From contig CAMWLV010000015.1 of NCBI GenBank assembly GCA_947175175.1, forward strand, positions 1-39,237: a stretch of DNA of 39,237 nt, written 5' to 3'. Every line of letters starts with the position of its first letter. The stretch's first letter is position 1. The notes under the pieces are model-generated. The model made no database searches, was not told the origin of the DNA, and was given only the letters and a program-made list of their open reading frames with translations. Made by a program: the position numbers and the translations under genes. Source of the stretch: an uncultured Lachnospiraceae bacterium. Its GTDB lineage: Bacteria; Bacillota; Clostridia; Lachnospirales; Lachnospiraceae. Of the stretch, positions 8,718-18,006 are shown piece after piece.

Positions 8718-9272
8718 TTATTCCATCTTTCGCAGGAATACATGCTTGTTTGTCTTGTATTTCTTCTCTTTCGTCACAGCAAATCCAAGGTCTAAAGCAA
8801 ATTCAAAGGGGTACCCAAGCGATGTTTCCACGACAATCAGCGTATCTTCATTGACATATGGTGCCTCGCGCAGCAGTTCCAAAACATTTTGGTAAACCGG
8901 GCCTATCCCATATGGCGGATCAAGGAATATAACATCAGCGGTGTCCTTAATACTCCCTCGAAGTGCTGCAAAAACATCCTGTTTTAACACGACAGACTTG
9001 TCCGTCAGATGCGTATGCTCAATATTATCTGTTATACATGCGATTGCTTTTGGATTGTTCTCAATGAAATAGGCTTTTCTGGCACCGCGGCTCAGCGCTT
9101 CGATCCCAATACCGCCACTGCCAGAGAAAAGGTCTACAAATACAGCATCTGGCAGATATGGCATGAGCATATTGAACAGTGTTTCCTTGATTCTGTCTGT
9201 TGTTGGCCGTGTATCTAAACCTTCCGGCGTTTTCAGCAAAAGACGCCTTGCAGTTCCTGCTATTACTCTCAT
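8718..9272 (-). CDS. rsmD: 16S rRNA (guanine966-N2)-methyltransferase
   Basis: RsmD methylates N2 of G966 of 16S rRNA using S-adenosylmethionine during small-subunit assembly. The 184-residue protein starts MRVIAGTARRL, which is characteristic. It has the SAM-binding loop VDLFSGSGGIGIEALSRGA near residues 44-62 and the catalytic N-methyltransferase motif FLDPPYG near residue 118. GGAGG precedes the ATG at 9272. It sits between the topoisomerase A subunit (30 bases) and coaD (33 bases), so it is probably part of one transcript. Confidence 0.95.
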   Translation of the reverse strand: MRVIAGTARRLLLKTPEGLDTRPTTDRIKETLFNMLMPYLPDAVFVDLFSGSGGIGIEALSRGARKAYFIENNPKAIACITDNIEHTHLTDKSVVLKQDVFAALRGSIKDTADVIFLDPPYGIGPVYQNVLELLREAPYVNEDTLIVVETSLGYPFEFALDLGFAVTKEKKYKTNKHVFLRKME

Positions 9273-9302
9273 ATAAATCCTCCGGTAATTTGTTTCTATA
9301 CA

Positions 9303-11540
9303 TTATACCCTAACTTTGGTTCCTTTGGTATCTCTTTTATTAACTTTTAATTTATTTATTGGTATTTTTTTGTCCTTATATGTAATCGTACCTTCTGTAC
9401 CAGGCTGACAGTAATACACATTTTCAATAAAATCGTCCGTTCCCAGGCGCATACCCCTTACACCGACTGCCGTTTTTTTCAGCTCCGAGATCTCATCGGT
9501 ATCAAATCTCAGAAAATATCCGTTTTTACTCTGGAGAATAATATGCTGGTGCTCTGTCACAACTTCGATATCAAGCAGTTCATCATCTTCGCCAAGTTTG
9601 GTGGCGGCAACCGTGCGTTTGGTCACATCAAACTCCCCGCCGCTCACAATTTTGCACATGCCCTGTTTCGTGACAAAGAGCAGGCGGTACAGATTCAGAT
9701 CTGACTGACTGGCAATATTGACAATCTCCTCCGTGCTGGAGTTGTAATTACTGATATTGTCGACAGGCAGCCCTTTATCCCGGAATTTTCCAAACGGGAT
9801 ATCCGCGGCCTTGATCGTATGGAGCTGTCCGGTATTTGTAAACAAGCAGATTCTCCCCGTATTGCGGCATTTTACGACATACTTAAAGTCTGTGTGCGCA
9901 GCTTCTTTGTTTCTCTCATAGGTGGTCATGTCAATTGTCTTGCAGTAGCCAAATTTGTCCATGAGGAACATGATATCCATCTCTTCAAGCTTTTTCTCCT
10001 CATAGACCGCTTCCTCCGCATTCTCGATGCACGTTTTGCGCTTGTGTGCGTATTCTTTCTTCAAAGCATCAAGCTCCTGTATAATAACCTGAGCCATAGA
10101 ATCTTTTCTGTCGAGAATGTCTTCGTATTTGTAAATATTGGCGTTTGTCTCTTTGTTTTCCTTCATGAGCGCTTCGATTTCCAACCCGATCAGCTTGTAC
10201 AGGCGCATATCCAAGATCGCATTTGCCTGCCGTTCCGTAAAGTTTAACTGCTGTGCCATCAGCGCTGACTCCTTGGAGCGGAATTTGATACCCTCCGTGA
10301 CACCACTTGTCAGACAGTTTTTTACCATGTTCCTGTCCTTGGAACCGCGGAGAATTTCTATAATAAGGTCTATAATGTTGCACGCCCGGATCAGTCCCTC
10401 CTGAATCTCCCGTTTTTCCAGTTCTTTATTTAGGAGCGTCGTATATTTTCGTGTGGCAACCTCATACTGAAATGCCACATTTTGCGCGATAATGCTCTTT
10501 AGTCCGAGCGTCTCAGGCCTCCCGCCCGCAATCGCGATCATATTGACACCGAAAGTGTCTTCCAGACGCGTTTTCTTATACAGAAGATTCTTGAAGTTTT
10601 CGACATCGGTATCCTTTTTCAGCTCTATGACAATGCGGATCCCCTCCTTGGAGGACTGGTTGGATATATCAAGAATCTCAGGCGCTTTTTTCTGTTCATA
10701 CAAAGCAGCGACATCCTGTAAGAATTTGCCGATATTTGCACCAATCATCGTATACGGAATCTCCGTGATCACCAGATTCAGTTTTCCGCCCTTTGTCTTT
10801 TCTACCTCCACTTTTCCGCGCAGTTTGATCTTTCCTGCACCAGTCTCATATATGGACAGCAAGTCATCTTTGTTGCAGACAATGCCGCCCGTCGGAAAAT
10901 CTGGCCCTTTTACATATTTCATGAGCTCGCGTGTGGTGATATTCTCATTTAGCATGTACGCCTTAGTCGCATCAATGACTTCCCCTAAATTATGCGGAGG
11001 AATACTTGTCACCATGCCGACTGCGATTCCCTCAGAGCCGTTTACGAGCAAGTTGGGAAAACGGCATGGAAGGACACTTGGTTCTTTCTCCGTCTCATCA
11101 AAATTGGGAACAAAATCAACGACATCTTTATCCAGATCCGCTAAAATAGCCTCCTGTGTGATTTTTTGCAGCCGTGCCTCTGTATATCGCATGGCAGCAG
11201 CGCCGTCTCCTTCAATATTGCCGAAATTTCCATGACCGTCAATCAGAGGAATCCCTTTTTTGAAATCCTGTGTAAGCACTACCAGCGCATCATAGATTGA
11301 ACTGTCGCCATGCGGGTGGTATTTACCCATCGTATCGCCGACAATACGAGCGCTCTTTCTATATGGACGGTCATAGCGTATCCCCAGTTCATGCATATCG
11401 TATAAAGTACGCCGCTGAACAGGTTTCAGACCGTCCCTGACATCTGGCAGCGCCCTCGCAATGATTACACTCATGGCATAGTCGATAAATGACCGCTGCA
11501 TGGTCTCTGAGTATTCAGTTTTTATAATTCTCTCTTCCAT
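9303..11540 (-). CDS. Type IIA topoisomerase subunit A (GyrA/ParC family)
   Basis: This 745-residue subunit performs the DNA cleavage and religation step of a type IIA topoisomerase. The N-terminal half has the canonical RALPDVRDGLKPVQRR block, the quinolone-determining stretch GKYHPHGDSSIYDA and the catalytic Tyr119 in AAMRYTE. A coiled coil occupies about 370-490. The C-terminal ~240 residues form a short beta-propeller-like region. I cannot find a GyrA box (QRRGGKG-like) in it, and the whole is shorter than typical GyrA (over 800 residues). Absence of the box favours a decatenating topoisomerase IV-like enzyme over a supercoiling gyrase. The start lies 14 bases after the B subunit stop, so the two are surely co-expressed. 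Confidence 0.9.
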   Translation of the reverse strand: MEERIIKTEYSETMQRSFIDYAMSVIIARALPDVRDGLKPVQRRTLYDMHELGIRYDRPYRKSARIVGDTMGKYHPHGDSSIYDALVVLTQDFKKGIPLIDGHGNFGNIEGDGAAAMRYTEARLQKITQEAILADLDKDVVDFVPNFDETEKEPSVLPCRFPNLLVNGSEGIAVGMVTSIPPHNLGEVIDATKAYMLNENITTRELMKYVKGPDFPTGGIVCNKDDLLSIYETGAGKIKLRGKVEVEKTKGGKLNLVITEIPYTMIGANIGKFLQDVAALYEQKKAPEILDISNQSSKEGIRIVIELKKDTDVENFKNLLYKKTRLEDTFGVNMIAIAGGRPETLGLKSIIAQNVAFQYEVATRKYTTLLNKELEKREIQEGLIRACNIIDLIIEILRGSKDRNMVKNCLTSGVTEGIKFRSKESALMAQQLNFTERQANAILDMRLYKLIGLEIEALMKENKETNANIYKYEDILDRKDSMAQVIIQELDALKKEYAHKRKTCIENAEEAVYEEKKLEEMDIMFLMDKFGYCKTIDMTTYERNKEAAHTDFKYVVKCRNTGRICLFTNTGQLHTIKAADIPFGKFRDKGLPVDNISNYNSSTEEIVNIASQSDLNLYRLLFVTKQGMCKIVSGGEFDVTKRTVAATKLGEDDELLDIEVVTEHQHIILQSKNGYFLRFDTDEISELKKTAVGVRGMRLGTDDFIENVYYCQPGTEGTITYKDKKIPINKLKVNKRDTKGTKVRV

Positions 11541-11554
11541 TTGCTATATGCTCC

Positions 11555-13483
11555 TTATATATCAAGTTCTGCCTCTGTCGCATGCTCGTAGATAAAAGTC
11601 CTCCGGGGTAAAACATCTGTTCCCATCAGCAATTCCGTGATCTCAGACGCCATGCGTGCATCCTCGATCTCGATTTGTTTCAGGATTCTGGTCTCAGGAT
11701 TTAAGGTTGTCTCCCAGAGCTGCTCTGCGTCCATCTCACCAAGTCCTTTATACCGCTGCAGGGTAAAAGCCCCTTTGTGTTTCTTACGGTACTTTTCAAG
11801 TGCCTTGTCATCATACAGATACTCTTCTTTCCCCTTTGCAGGCATCGCCTTATACAGAGGAGGCATCGCGATATAGATGTGTCCCTCATAGATCAGCTCC
11901 GGCATAAAGCGGTAAAAAAGCGTGAGCAGCAGATTGCTGATATGCGCGCCGTCCACGTCTGCATCCGCCATAATCACAATCTTATCATACCGCAGCTTTG
12001 AAATGTCAAAATCATTACCATATCCTTCCGAGAAACCACAGCCAAAGGCATTGATCATCGTCTTGATCTCAGCATTTGCAAGTACCTTGTCAATGCTTGC
12101 TTTCTCGACATTGAGGATTTTTCCCCTGATGGGCAGGATTGCCTGGTAATTCCTGTTCCGCGCAGTTTTGGCACTGCCGCCGGCGGAGTCACCCTCGACA
12201 ATAAAGATCTCACACTTGCTGTAATCCTTAGACTCACAGTTTGCAAGCTTTCCGTTCGAATCAAAAGAAAACTTCTGTTTGGTGAGCATATTTGTCTTTG
12301 CCTTTTCCTCGGTCTTGCGGATTTTTGCTGCTTTTTCTGCACAGGAGATCACGCTCTTTAACACTTCGACGTTTCTGTCAAAGTAGTGCGGAACCTCGTC
12401 GCCAGTTACTTTGCTCACAGCCTTTGAGGCATCCTGATTGTCAAGCTTTGTCTTAGTCTGCCCCTCAAATCTCGGTGCCGGGTGTTTGATGGACACAACA
12501 GCTGTCATGCCGTTCCGCACATCTGCACCAGTAAAGTTTACGTCTTTTTCTTTCAAAATATTGAGTTCGCGCGCGTAGTTGTTGATGATGGTCGTGAACA
12601 TCGTCTTAAAGCCGGTTAGATGCGTGCCGCCTTCCGCATTGTATATATTATTACAAAAACCAAGTACATTTTCATGAAATTCATTGACATATTGGAAAGC
12701 ACACTCCACCGTGATATCCTCACTGACACCTGTAAAATAAATAATATCGTGCAGTGTTTCCTTGTTTTTGTTCAAATCCTTGACATATCCGATAATTCCC
12801 TCTGGCTCAAAGTATGTGATCTTCTCCGGCTCCTCCCCGCGCAGGTCTGAAAAAATGATCGTGAGTTTCGGGTTGAGATAAGCCGTCTCATGGAGCCTGC
12901 TCTTCACATCCTCTGCCTTGAACCGCGTCTTGTCAAAAATAGACGGATCCGGCGTAAAATTAATGGTAGTTCCCGTCTCCTTTGTCTTTCCAATCACAGG
13001 AAGAAGCCCGTCAACCAGTTCAATGACAGGGTTTCCGTACTCATATTTATCCTGATGAATCAGCCCGTCACTTTTTACAGTAACCGTGAGCTGCGTCGAG
13101 AGTGCATTTACGACGGAGGAACCCACCCCGTGCAGTCCGCCGCTGGTCTTATACGCATTGTTATCAAATTTACCGCCCGCGTGAAGTGTTGTGAAGACAA
13201 CTCTCTCTGCGCTGACACCTTTTTGGTGCATCCCGACAGGAATTCCCCTGCCATTGTCAGATATGGTGGCTGAACCATCTTTTTCAAGTGTGACACGTAT
13301 CTCGCTGCACACTCCTGCGAGATGTTCGTCCACAGAGTTATCGACAATTTCATATATTAAGTGATTCAACCCTTTTGTAGACACACTTCCTATGTACATG
13401 CCAGGTCTTTTCCTGACAGCTTCCAGTCCCTCCAGAACAGTAATGCTGGAGGCATCATATACATTCTTATCCGTTTTTGCCAT
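11555..13483 (-). CDS. Type IIA topoisomerase subunit B (GyrB/ParE family)
   Basis: This 642-residue subunit is the ATPase half of the topoisomerase. It has the N-terminal motif LEGLEAVRKRPGMYIG, the GHKL ATPase elements EIVDNSVDEH, SDNGRGIPVG and GGLHGVGSSVVNALS, and the C-terminal TOPRIM domain with EGDSAGG and DADVDGAHI for Mg2+ binding. The LPIRGKILNVEKA segment is more GyrB-like, whereas the A partner looks topoisomerase IV-like, so I give no firm symbol. I chose the ATG at 13483 (MAKTDKNVYDASS) because AAAGG precedes it and family proteins start there; an upstream in-frame ATG at 13513 has no site. It is transcribed divergently from pta. Confidence 0.9.
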   Translation of the reverse strand: MAKTDKNVYDASSITVLEGLEAVRKRPGMYIGSVSTKGLNHLIYEIVDNSVDEHLAGVCSEIRVTLEKDGSATISDNGRGIPVGMHQKGVSAERVVFTTLHAGGKFDNNAYKTSGGLHGVGSSVVNALSTQLTVTVKSDGLIHQDKYEYGNPVIELVDGLLPVIGKTKETGTTINFTPDPSIFDKTRFKAEDVKSRLHETAYLNPKLTIIFSDLRGEEPEKITYFEPEGIIGYVKDLNKNKETLHDIIYFTGVSEDITVECAFQYVNEFHENVLGFCNNIYNAEGGTHLTGFKTMFTTIINNYARELNILKEKDVNFTGADVRNGMTAVVSIKHPAPRFEGQTKTKLDNQDASKAVSKVTGDEVPHYFDRNVEVLKSVISCAEKAAKIRKTEEKAKTNMLTKQKFSFDSNGKLANCESKDYSKCEIFIVEGDSAGGSAKTARNRNYQAILPIRGKILNVEKASIDKVLANAEIKTMINAFGCGFSEGYGNDFDISKLRYDKIVIMADADVDGAHISNLLLTLFYRFMPELIYEGHIYIAMPPLYKAMPAKGKEEYLYDDKALEKYRKKHKGAFTLQRYKGLGEMDAEQLWETTLNPETRILKQIEIEDARMASEITELLMGTDVLPRRTFIYEHATEAELDI

Positions 13484-13541
13484 TGAGCAACCATACCTTT
13501 CTATATCATCCATATCATGATATCAAAATTTCGACTTATAG

Positions 13542-13569
13542 AGTATAACACATTTTTCCAACATTGCAA
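13542..13569 (-). promoter_or_regulatory. Promoter of the topoisomerase operon
   Basis: On the minus strand TTGCAA (-35) is followed by a 16-base spacer and TATACT (-10), 58 bases upstream of the chosen ATG at 13483. The predicted transcript start also lies close to the alternative ATG at 13513, which would leave that start almost leaderless. Confidence 0.6.
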
Positions 13570-13654
13570 ATACTTTTCACGAAAATTTCAAACATACGTT
13601 TTTGTGCTATTTTAATAAAAAACACTTTTCCCTGCACTAATTTCAATACAACCA

Positions 13655-13682
13655 TTGCAAATGAAAAAAATTTGTATACAAT
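13655..13682 (+). promoter_or_regulatory. Candidate promoter of pta
   Basis: TTGCAA (-35) is followed by a 16-base spacer and TACAAT (-10; overlapping TATACA). It is directed at pta, with a leader of about 105 bases. The cre site lies about 40-55 bases downstream of the -10 box. Confidence 0.5.
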
Positions 13683-13721
13683 AGTAATTAGAAAGATATG
13701 CGAGCCCTTTAAACATCATGA

Positions 13722-13735
13722 TGTAAACGCTTTCA
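13722..13735. promoter_or_regulatory. cre site (CcpA operator) in the pta leader
   Basis: The 14-mer TGTAAACGCTTTCA matches every fixed position of the Bacillus cre consensus TGWAANCGNTNWCA. CcpA with HPr-Ser-P would bind here when sugar is plentiful. In Bacillus, pta is activated by CcpA from a site upstream of the promoter; here the site is downstream of the best promoter, so the direction of control is open. Confidence 0.75.
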
Positions 13736-13795
13736 CAGACTAGGTGCAAAATTCAAAAAGCATAAAAATTTAAAAGAAAAGGAAGGATTTAAACT

Positions 13796-14779
13796 ATGTA
13801 TGGATTTGGTACAATGATTGATCAACTGAAAAAGAACCCCAAGACAATCGTATTCACTGAGGGTACAGACCCGCGTATTCTCGAGGCAGCTTCCCGTCTT
13901 TTGGCAAGCAGTTTCCTTCATCCGATTCTTGTCGGCAACGAAGAAGATGTGTTAAAAGCTGCGGAAGAAGCTGGTTATAACATTCGCGGTGCACAGATCA
14001 TTGACAGTAACCATTACGACCGCTTTGACGAGATGGTTGAACGATTCTGCGAGCTTCGCAAGAGCAAAGGCATGACTCCCGAGGAAGCTAAGAAAGTTCT
14101 GGCCCAGCCGAACTACTTTGGCACAATGCTTGTGGAAATGGGTGTTGCGGATTCCCTTCTTGGCGGTGCTACATACTCAACCGCTGACACAGTGCGTCCT
14201 GCCCTGCAGATCATCAAGACAAAGCCGGGCAACAGCATCGTATCTTCATGCTTCATCCTGGTACGTCCTGGTGCTACCGGCGAGAATGAAGTTCTTGCGA
14301 TGAGTGACTGTGCGATCAATATTAATCCTACAGAGGACGAGCTTGTTGAGATCTGTGGCGAAACTGTCGAGTGTGCAAAAATATTTGGCGTTGATCCGAA
14401 GGTTGCATTCTTAAGCTACTCTACACTTGGCTCCGGCAAGGGACCTGATGTGGAAAAGATGAGAAATGCCGCAGTGAAAGCGAAGGCAAAATTCCCCAAC
14501 ACTCCAATCGAAGGCGAACTTCAGTTTGACGCTGCCGTATCTCCTCGTGTAGCACGTACAAAATGCCCGAAGTCAGAGGTTGCCGGACATGCCAACACAT
14601 TTATCTTCCCAGACCTCAGCTCAGGAAACATGGGATACAAGATCGCTCAGAGAATGGGTAATTTCGAGGCATACGGACCAATCCTTCTGGGATTGAATGC
14701 TCCAGTAAATGACCTTTCTCGTGGTTGCAACGCAATCGAAGTATATTCCATGGCAATCATCACAGCTGCATTAGTGTGA
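13796..14779 (+). CDS. pta: Phosphate acetyltransferase
   Basis: Pta interconverts acetyl-CoA and acetyl phosphate in the cytosol, the first step of acetate formation with ATP gain through acetate kinase. The 327-residue length is that of the short, single-domain clostridial enzymes without the N-terminal regulatory domain of E. coli Pta. Family segments include SSCFILVRPG, SDCAININPT, SYSTLGSGKG and EGELQFDAAVSP. AGGAAGGA precedes the ATG. No acetate kinase gene follows, though ackA often neighbours pta; it must be elsewhere in the genome. The gene ends before a strong bidirectional terminator. Its leader holds the cre operator, so control by carbon source is likely. Confidence 0.95.
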   Translation: MYGFGTMIDQLKKNPKTIVFTEGTDPRILEAASRLLASSFLHPILVGNEEDVLKAAEEAGYNIRGAQIIDSNHYDRFDEMVERFCELRKSKGMTPEEAKKVLAQPNYFGTMLVEMGVADSLLGGATYSTADTVRPALQIIKTKPGNSIVSSCFILVRPGATGENEVLAMSDCAININPTEDELVEICGETVECAKIFGVDPKVAFLSYSTLGSGKGPDVEKMRNAAVKAKAKFPNTPIEGELQFDAAVSPRVARTKCPKSEVAGHANTFIFPDLSSGNMGYKIAQRMGNFEAYGPILLGLNAPVNDLSRGCNAIEVYSMAIITAALV

Positions 14780-14849
14780 AATTAAAATTTCACCATCCTG
14801 ATTTGAGTGCCCGCCAAAGCGGGCGATTGGAAGTTAGTGTAAAATAAAT

Positions 14850-14892
14850 AGACATAAAATAAGGGAGCACTTTGCTTCCTTATTTTATGTCT
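14850..14892. terminator. Bidirectional terminator between pta and degV
   Basis: A 19-bp stem (AGACATAAAATAAGGGAGC and its near-perfect complement, one G-T wobble) encloses a 5-base loop. It is A/T-rich on the outer arms, so either strand gives a U-rich 3' side. It separates the convergent pta and degV genes. Confidence 0.8.
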
Positions 14893-14918
14893 GTTCTCAG
14901 CAGCTAATGATTTTAGAT

Positions 14919-15788
14919 TTATCTCAATTTCTTACAGCATGTCACAGCCAGTGAACCAGGTCCGATGTGGCAGGAAACGCTCAATGACAGCGGATCAATT
15001 GCAACAATGGGATAATCAGGAAACTGAGCTTGTATCTCCTCCTTAAATGCCTTTGCAGCCTCTTCGTTTTGAGTATGGGCAATCGCCAGATAAATCTGAT
15101 TGTCTGGCGAAATACCGCCAAAGCGTTTCTCGATATCACTCTTAATCGCATTGATCATGATGGATTTCGCCTGTGTTACAGTCCTTGCTTTTGCAAAAGC
15201 GTCAAGCTTTTCCCCTTGTATCTGGAGAACAGGCTTTAATCGCAGCAGCGTGCCAAGTGCAGCAGCAGCAGGTGTGACGCGCCCGCCTTTCTTCAGATAA
15301 TACAGTGTATCAATCATGATATAGATACTGGAGTTGAACTTATCCTCCTCCAGGATATCTTTGATCTCACTGCCGCTCTTCCCTTCCTTGGCAAGCGCTA
15401 TGGCATCCAAAGTTGATTGTTTCTGTGTGACAGAAATCCGCTGGTTGTTTACAACGTGAACTCTACCGTCATAATCCTGTGCAAGCATAACAGCTGTCTG
15501 GCAGGAACTACTCAATCCACTGGACATTGGAATATGAACAATCTCATCATCTTCCTGCAAAAGCGCATCCCAAAGCTGTATGATGGATTCCGGTGACGGC
15601 TGTGAAGTGGAAATATCCGCATTCTGTGCAAGCTTCTGGTAAAACTCGTCCTGGCTGAGCGTGATTTCCTCATAATAAGTTTCGCCATCAATCATAAAAG
15701 GCATCGGCAGTACATGTATGCCAAGCTCCTTTGCCTGATTCTGTGTAATACCGCTGTTACTGTCCGTAACGATTGCTATTTTTGACAT
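14919..15788 (-). CDS. DegV-family protein (FakB-like fatty acid-binding)
   Basis: This 289-residue cytosolic protein belongs to the DegV family, whose studied members (FakB) bind a fatty acid and present it to the kinase FakA for phosphorylation. The family start KIAIVTDSNSGI, the PMPFMIDGETY segment, the STSQPSP motif near residue 60 and MSSGLSSSCQTA near 93 are the lipid-binding and phosphate-binding loops. GGGAGAGG precedes the ATG at 15788; an in-frame extension to 15863 has no site and a hydrophobic, unlikely sequence. The yloV gene encoding the FakA-like kinase is about 2 kb upstream with recG between, so a kinase-binder pair is plausible. Fatty acid preference is not visible. Confidence 0.88.
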   Translation of the reverse strand: MSKIAIVTDSNSGITQNQAKELGIHVLPMPFMIDGETYYEEITLSQDEFYQKLAQNADISTSQPSPESIIQLWDALLQEDDEIVHIPMSSGLSSSCQTAVMLAQDYDGRVHVVNNQRISVTQKQSTLDAIALAKEGKSGSEIKDILEEDKFNSSIYIMIDTLYYLKKGGRVTPAAAALGTLLRLKPVLQIQGEKLDAFAKARTVTQAKSIMINAIKSDIEKRFGGISPDNQIYLAIAHTQNEEAAKAFKEEIQAQFPDYPIVAIDPLSLSVSCHIGPGSLAVTCCKKLR

Positions 15789-15905
15789 ATCATCCTCTCT
15801 CCCTGTTGTTATAAAATGAATGCACACAAAACCAAAGTACACAAACGATTCAATTAAGTGCATGATTTTGAACGCATATATAACTATATAGAAATTATTT
15901 TACTG

Positions 15906-17996
15906 TCAGATATTAATAAAGTCAACATTCGAAGCAACATTCTCCTCATAATGTTTCCAAAATGCATGATATCTATCATTTTCATCTGTAGACATTCCAT
16001 TATGAATATAAGCATCATACAGCTTTGCCGCACAGCTCTGTGCCTCCTGCAGGATTGCGGCATCCTGATAAATGTCACCCAGTTGGAACTGGAACTGACC
16101 ACTCTGCCTGATGCCAAACAAGTCGCCGGGACCGCGCAGCCTCATATCCTCAGATGAAATGAAAAATCCATCGTTTGATCTATTTAATACCTGCAGTCTC
16201 TCCATCGTATCATTCTGGCTTGATGTCGTGATAAAGATACAGTAAGACTGGTTTTTGCCGCGCCCGACACGCCCTCTGAGCTGATGGAGCTGAGCTAGTC
16301 CAAAACGCTCCGCATTTTCCACAAGCATCACTGTGGCATTTGGCACATTGATGCCGACCTCGATTACCGTGGTGGACACCAGGACGTCAATATGATGCGC
16401 CGCGTACTCTTCCATGACATAGTTCTTCGCTTTCGGATTCATCTGCCCGTGAAGGTACTCAATGCGCACTGTATCAGGCAGTGCCTTTCTGAGCTTTTCT
16501 GTATATTCAATCACATTTTCAAGGACAGGCTGGTCTCCCATGATTTCCTCATTCGCCTCTACCATAGGACAGATCACATAGGCTTGTCTGCCGTTTGCCA
16601 CTTCCTTTGCGATAAATTCATATGCTTTTCTGCGATAATCTGTATTGACCACACAATTTTTAATCGGAAGCCTGTTCGCTGGAAGCTCATCCATCACGGA
16701 TATGTCCAGATCGCCATATAAAATAAGCGCAAGCGTTCTAGGGATAGGTGTGGCACTCATGACAAGAATGTGTGGCTGCATTCCCTTCTGGGCAAACGTC
16801 TCACGCTGTTTTACGCCGAAACGATGCTGTTCGTCAGTGATGACCAGACGCAGGTCATAAAAATCAACATCGTCCTGCAATAGCGCCTGTGTCCCAACAA
16901 TGACATTACAAGTACCAAGAACAATGCTCTCCTTTACCCTGCGCTTCTCCTTTGCTGTCAGGGAACCCGTTAACAGAACCGGTTTAAAAGGCAGCCCATA
17001 ATCTTCCATCAGTTTCAGGACTGACTCATAATGCTGTTTTGCCAGTACCTCCGTAGGCGCCATGAACGCCGCCTGATGATGGTTCATCACACACATAAAC
17101 ATTGCAAGAATGGCTACAATCGTCTTGCCAGAGCCGACATCACCCTGAATCAGCCGATTCATGAGGTGTGTCGAACACAGATCACACTCAATCTGTGCCC
17201 ATACCTTTTTCTGTGCACCAGTAAGCTCATAGGGAAGCCTGCCGATAAAATCCTGACAGGCGTCAATACGCATCATCGGGGCGTCATTGATTTCCTGTGT
17301 TGCCATATCCTTCAGAAACATGACAGACACGATAAAAAACAGAAATTCCTCAAAGACAATGCGCTTTCTGGCGGCAAGCATCACATCACGGTTTTCCGGG
17401 AAATGAATGCCCAACAGAGCAGTCTTTAAGTCAGGGAGTCTGTATTCCACGCGCATAGACTCAGGTATGTAATCCTCGTGAAAGTCCAGAACATCGATTG
17501 CCAGATGAACCGCTTTGGTAATCGCCGCAATCGTGAGCCCCTTTGTAGATGGATAAATCGGGGAAAGCCTGTTCACATTCTGCACAAACTCGTGCGGACT
17601 CACAATTTTGGGCTGATCAATGGTAATGCGGTTGTTTTTCAGCAACGCGCGCCCACGAAAGATATACTGTTTCCCTGGCTGAAGGCTGTTTTTGATATAG
17701 GGCATATTAAAGTATGTGATGTCACATGCCCCACTGTCATCCTTGACACGCACGGTAGTAATCGTCATATTTTTCCTGATCTGCACTGTCTGTGGGGCGC
17801 TGATGACCATGGCGCGTATCGCGTGCACCTGGTTTGCCCTCAGCTCCCCAATCTTTACAATATCGCGCCATTCCTCATAGTCTCTGGGATAATGTTTTAT
17901 CAGATCATCAATCGTATAGATATTCAGTTTATGGTATAAGGAAGCTGTTTTCTCACCAATTCCTTTCAAAGCCGTAATCGGATCGCTTAACTGCAT
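15906..17996 (-). CDS. recG: ATP-dependent DNA helicase RecG
   Basis: RecG remodels stalled replication forks and branched recombination intermediates. The 696-residue protein has the N-terminal wedge/OB region (about 1-190), then a superfamily 2 helicase core with Walker A GDVGSGKT at 285-292, the DEQH box at 388-391 (TDEQHRFGVKQR), SATPIPRT, and motifs V-VI with LVSTTVIEVGINVPNA and QLRGRVGRG. Length and order are complete. GGAG precedes the ATG at 17996. In Bacillus recG follows yloU-yloV and the serine dehydratase genes; here it follows yloV directly across a long hairpin. Confidence 0.96.
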   Translation of the reverse strand: MQLSDPITALKGIGEKTASLYHKLNIYTIDDLIKHYPRDYEEWRDIVKIGELRANQVHAIRAMVISAPQTVQIRKNMTITTVRVKDDSGACDITYFNMPYIKNSLQPGKQYIFRGRALLKNNRITIDQPKIVSPHEFVQNVNRLSPIYPSTKGLTIAAITKAVHLAIDVLDFHEDYIPESMRVEYRLPDLKTALLGIHFPENRDVMLAARKRIVFEEFLFFIVSVMFLKDMATQEINDAPMMRIDACQDFIGRLPYELTGAQKKVWAQIECDLCSTHLMNRLIQGDVGSGKTIVAILAMFMCVMNHHQAAFMAPTEVLAKQHYESVLKLMEDYGLPFKPVLLTGSLTAKEKRRVKESIVLGTCNVIVGTQALLQDDVDFYDLRLVITDEQHRFGVKQRETFAQKGMQPHILVMSATPIPRTLALILYGDLDISVMDELPANRLPIKNCVVNTDYRRKAYEFIAKEVANGRQAYVICPMVEANEEIMGDQPVLENVIEYTEKLRKALPDTVRIEYLHGQMNPKAKNYVMEEYAAHHIDVLVSTTVIEVGINVPNATVMLVENAERFGLAQLHQLRGRVGRGKNQSYCIFITTSSQNDTMERLQVLNRSNDGFFISSEDMRLRGPGDLFGIRQSGQFQFQLGDIYQDAAILQEAQSCAAKLYDAYIHNGMSTDENDRYHAFWKHYEENVASNVDFINI

Positions 17997-18006
17997 ATCA
18001 ATCTCC

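Noticed and set aside
10492-11235. 247-codon open frame antisense to the topoisomerase A gene.
   Set aside because: Ser/Phe/Pro-rich translation typical of antisense shadow; the sense gene carries all catalytic motifs.
14809-14824. GC-rich hairpin (GCCCGC/GCGGGC) just after pta.
   Set aside because: The 6-bp stem has no following U-run; the strong terminator is the next hairpin at 14850-14892.
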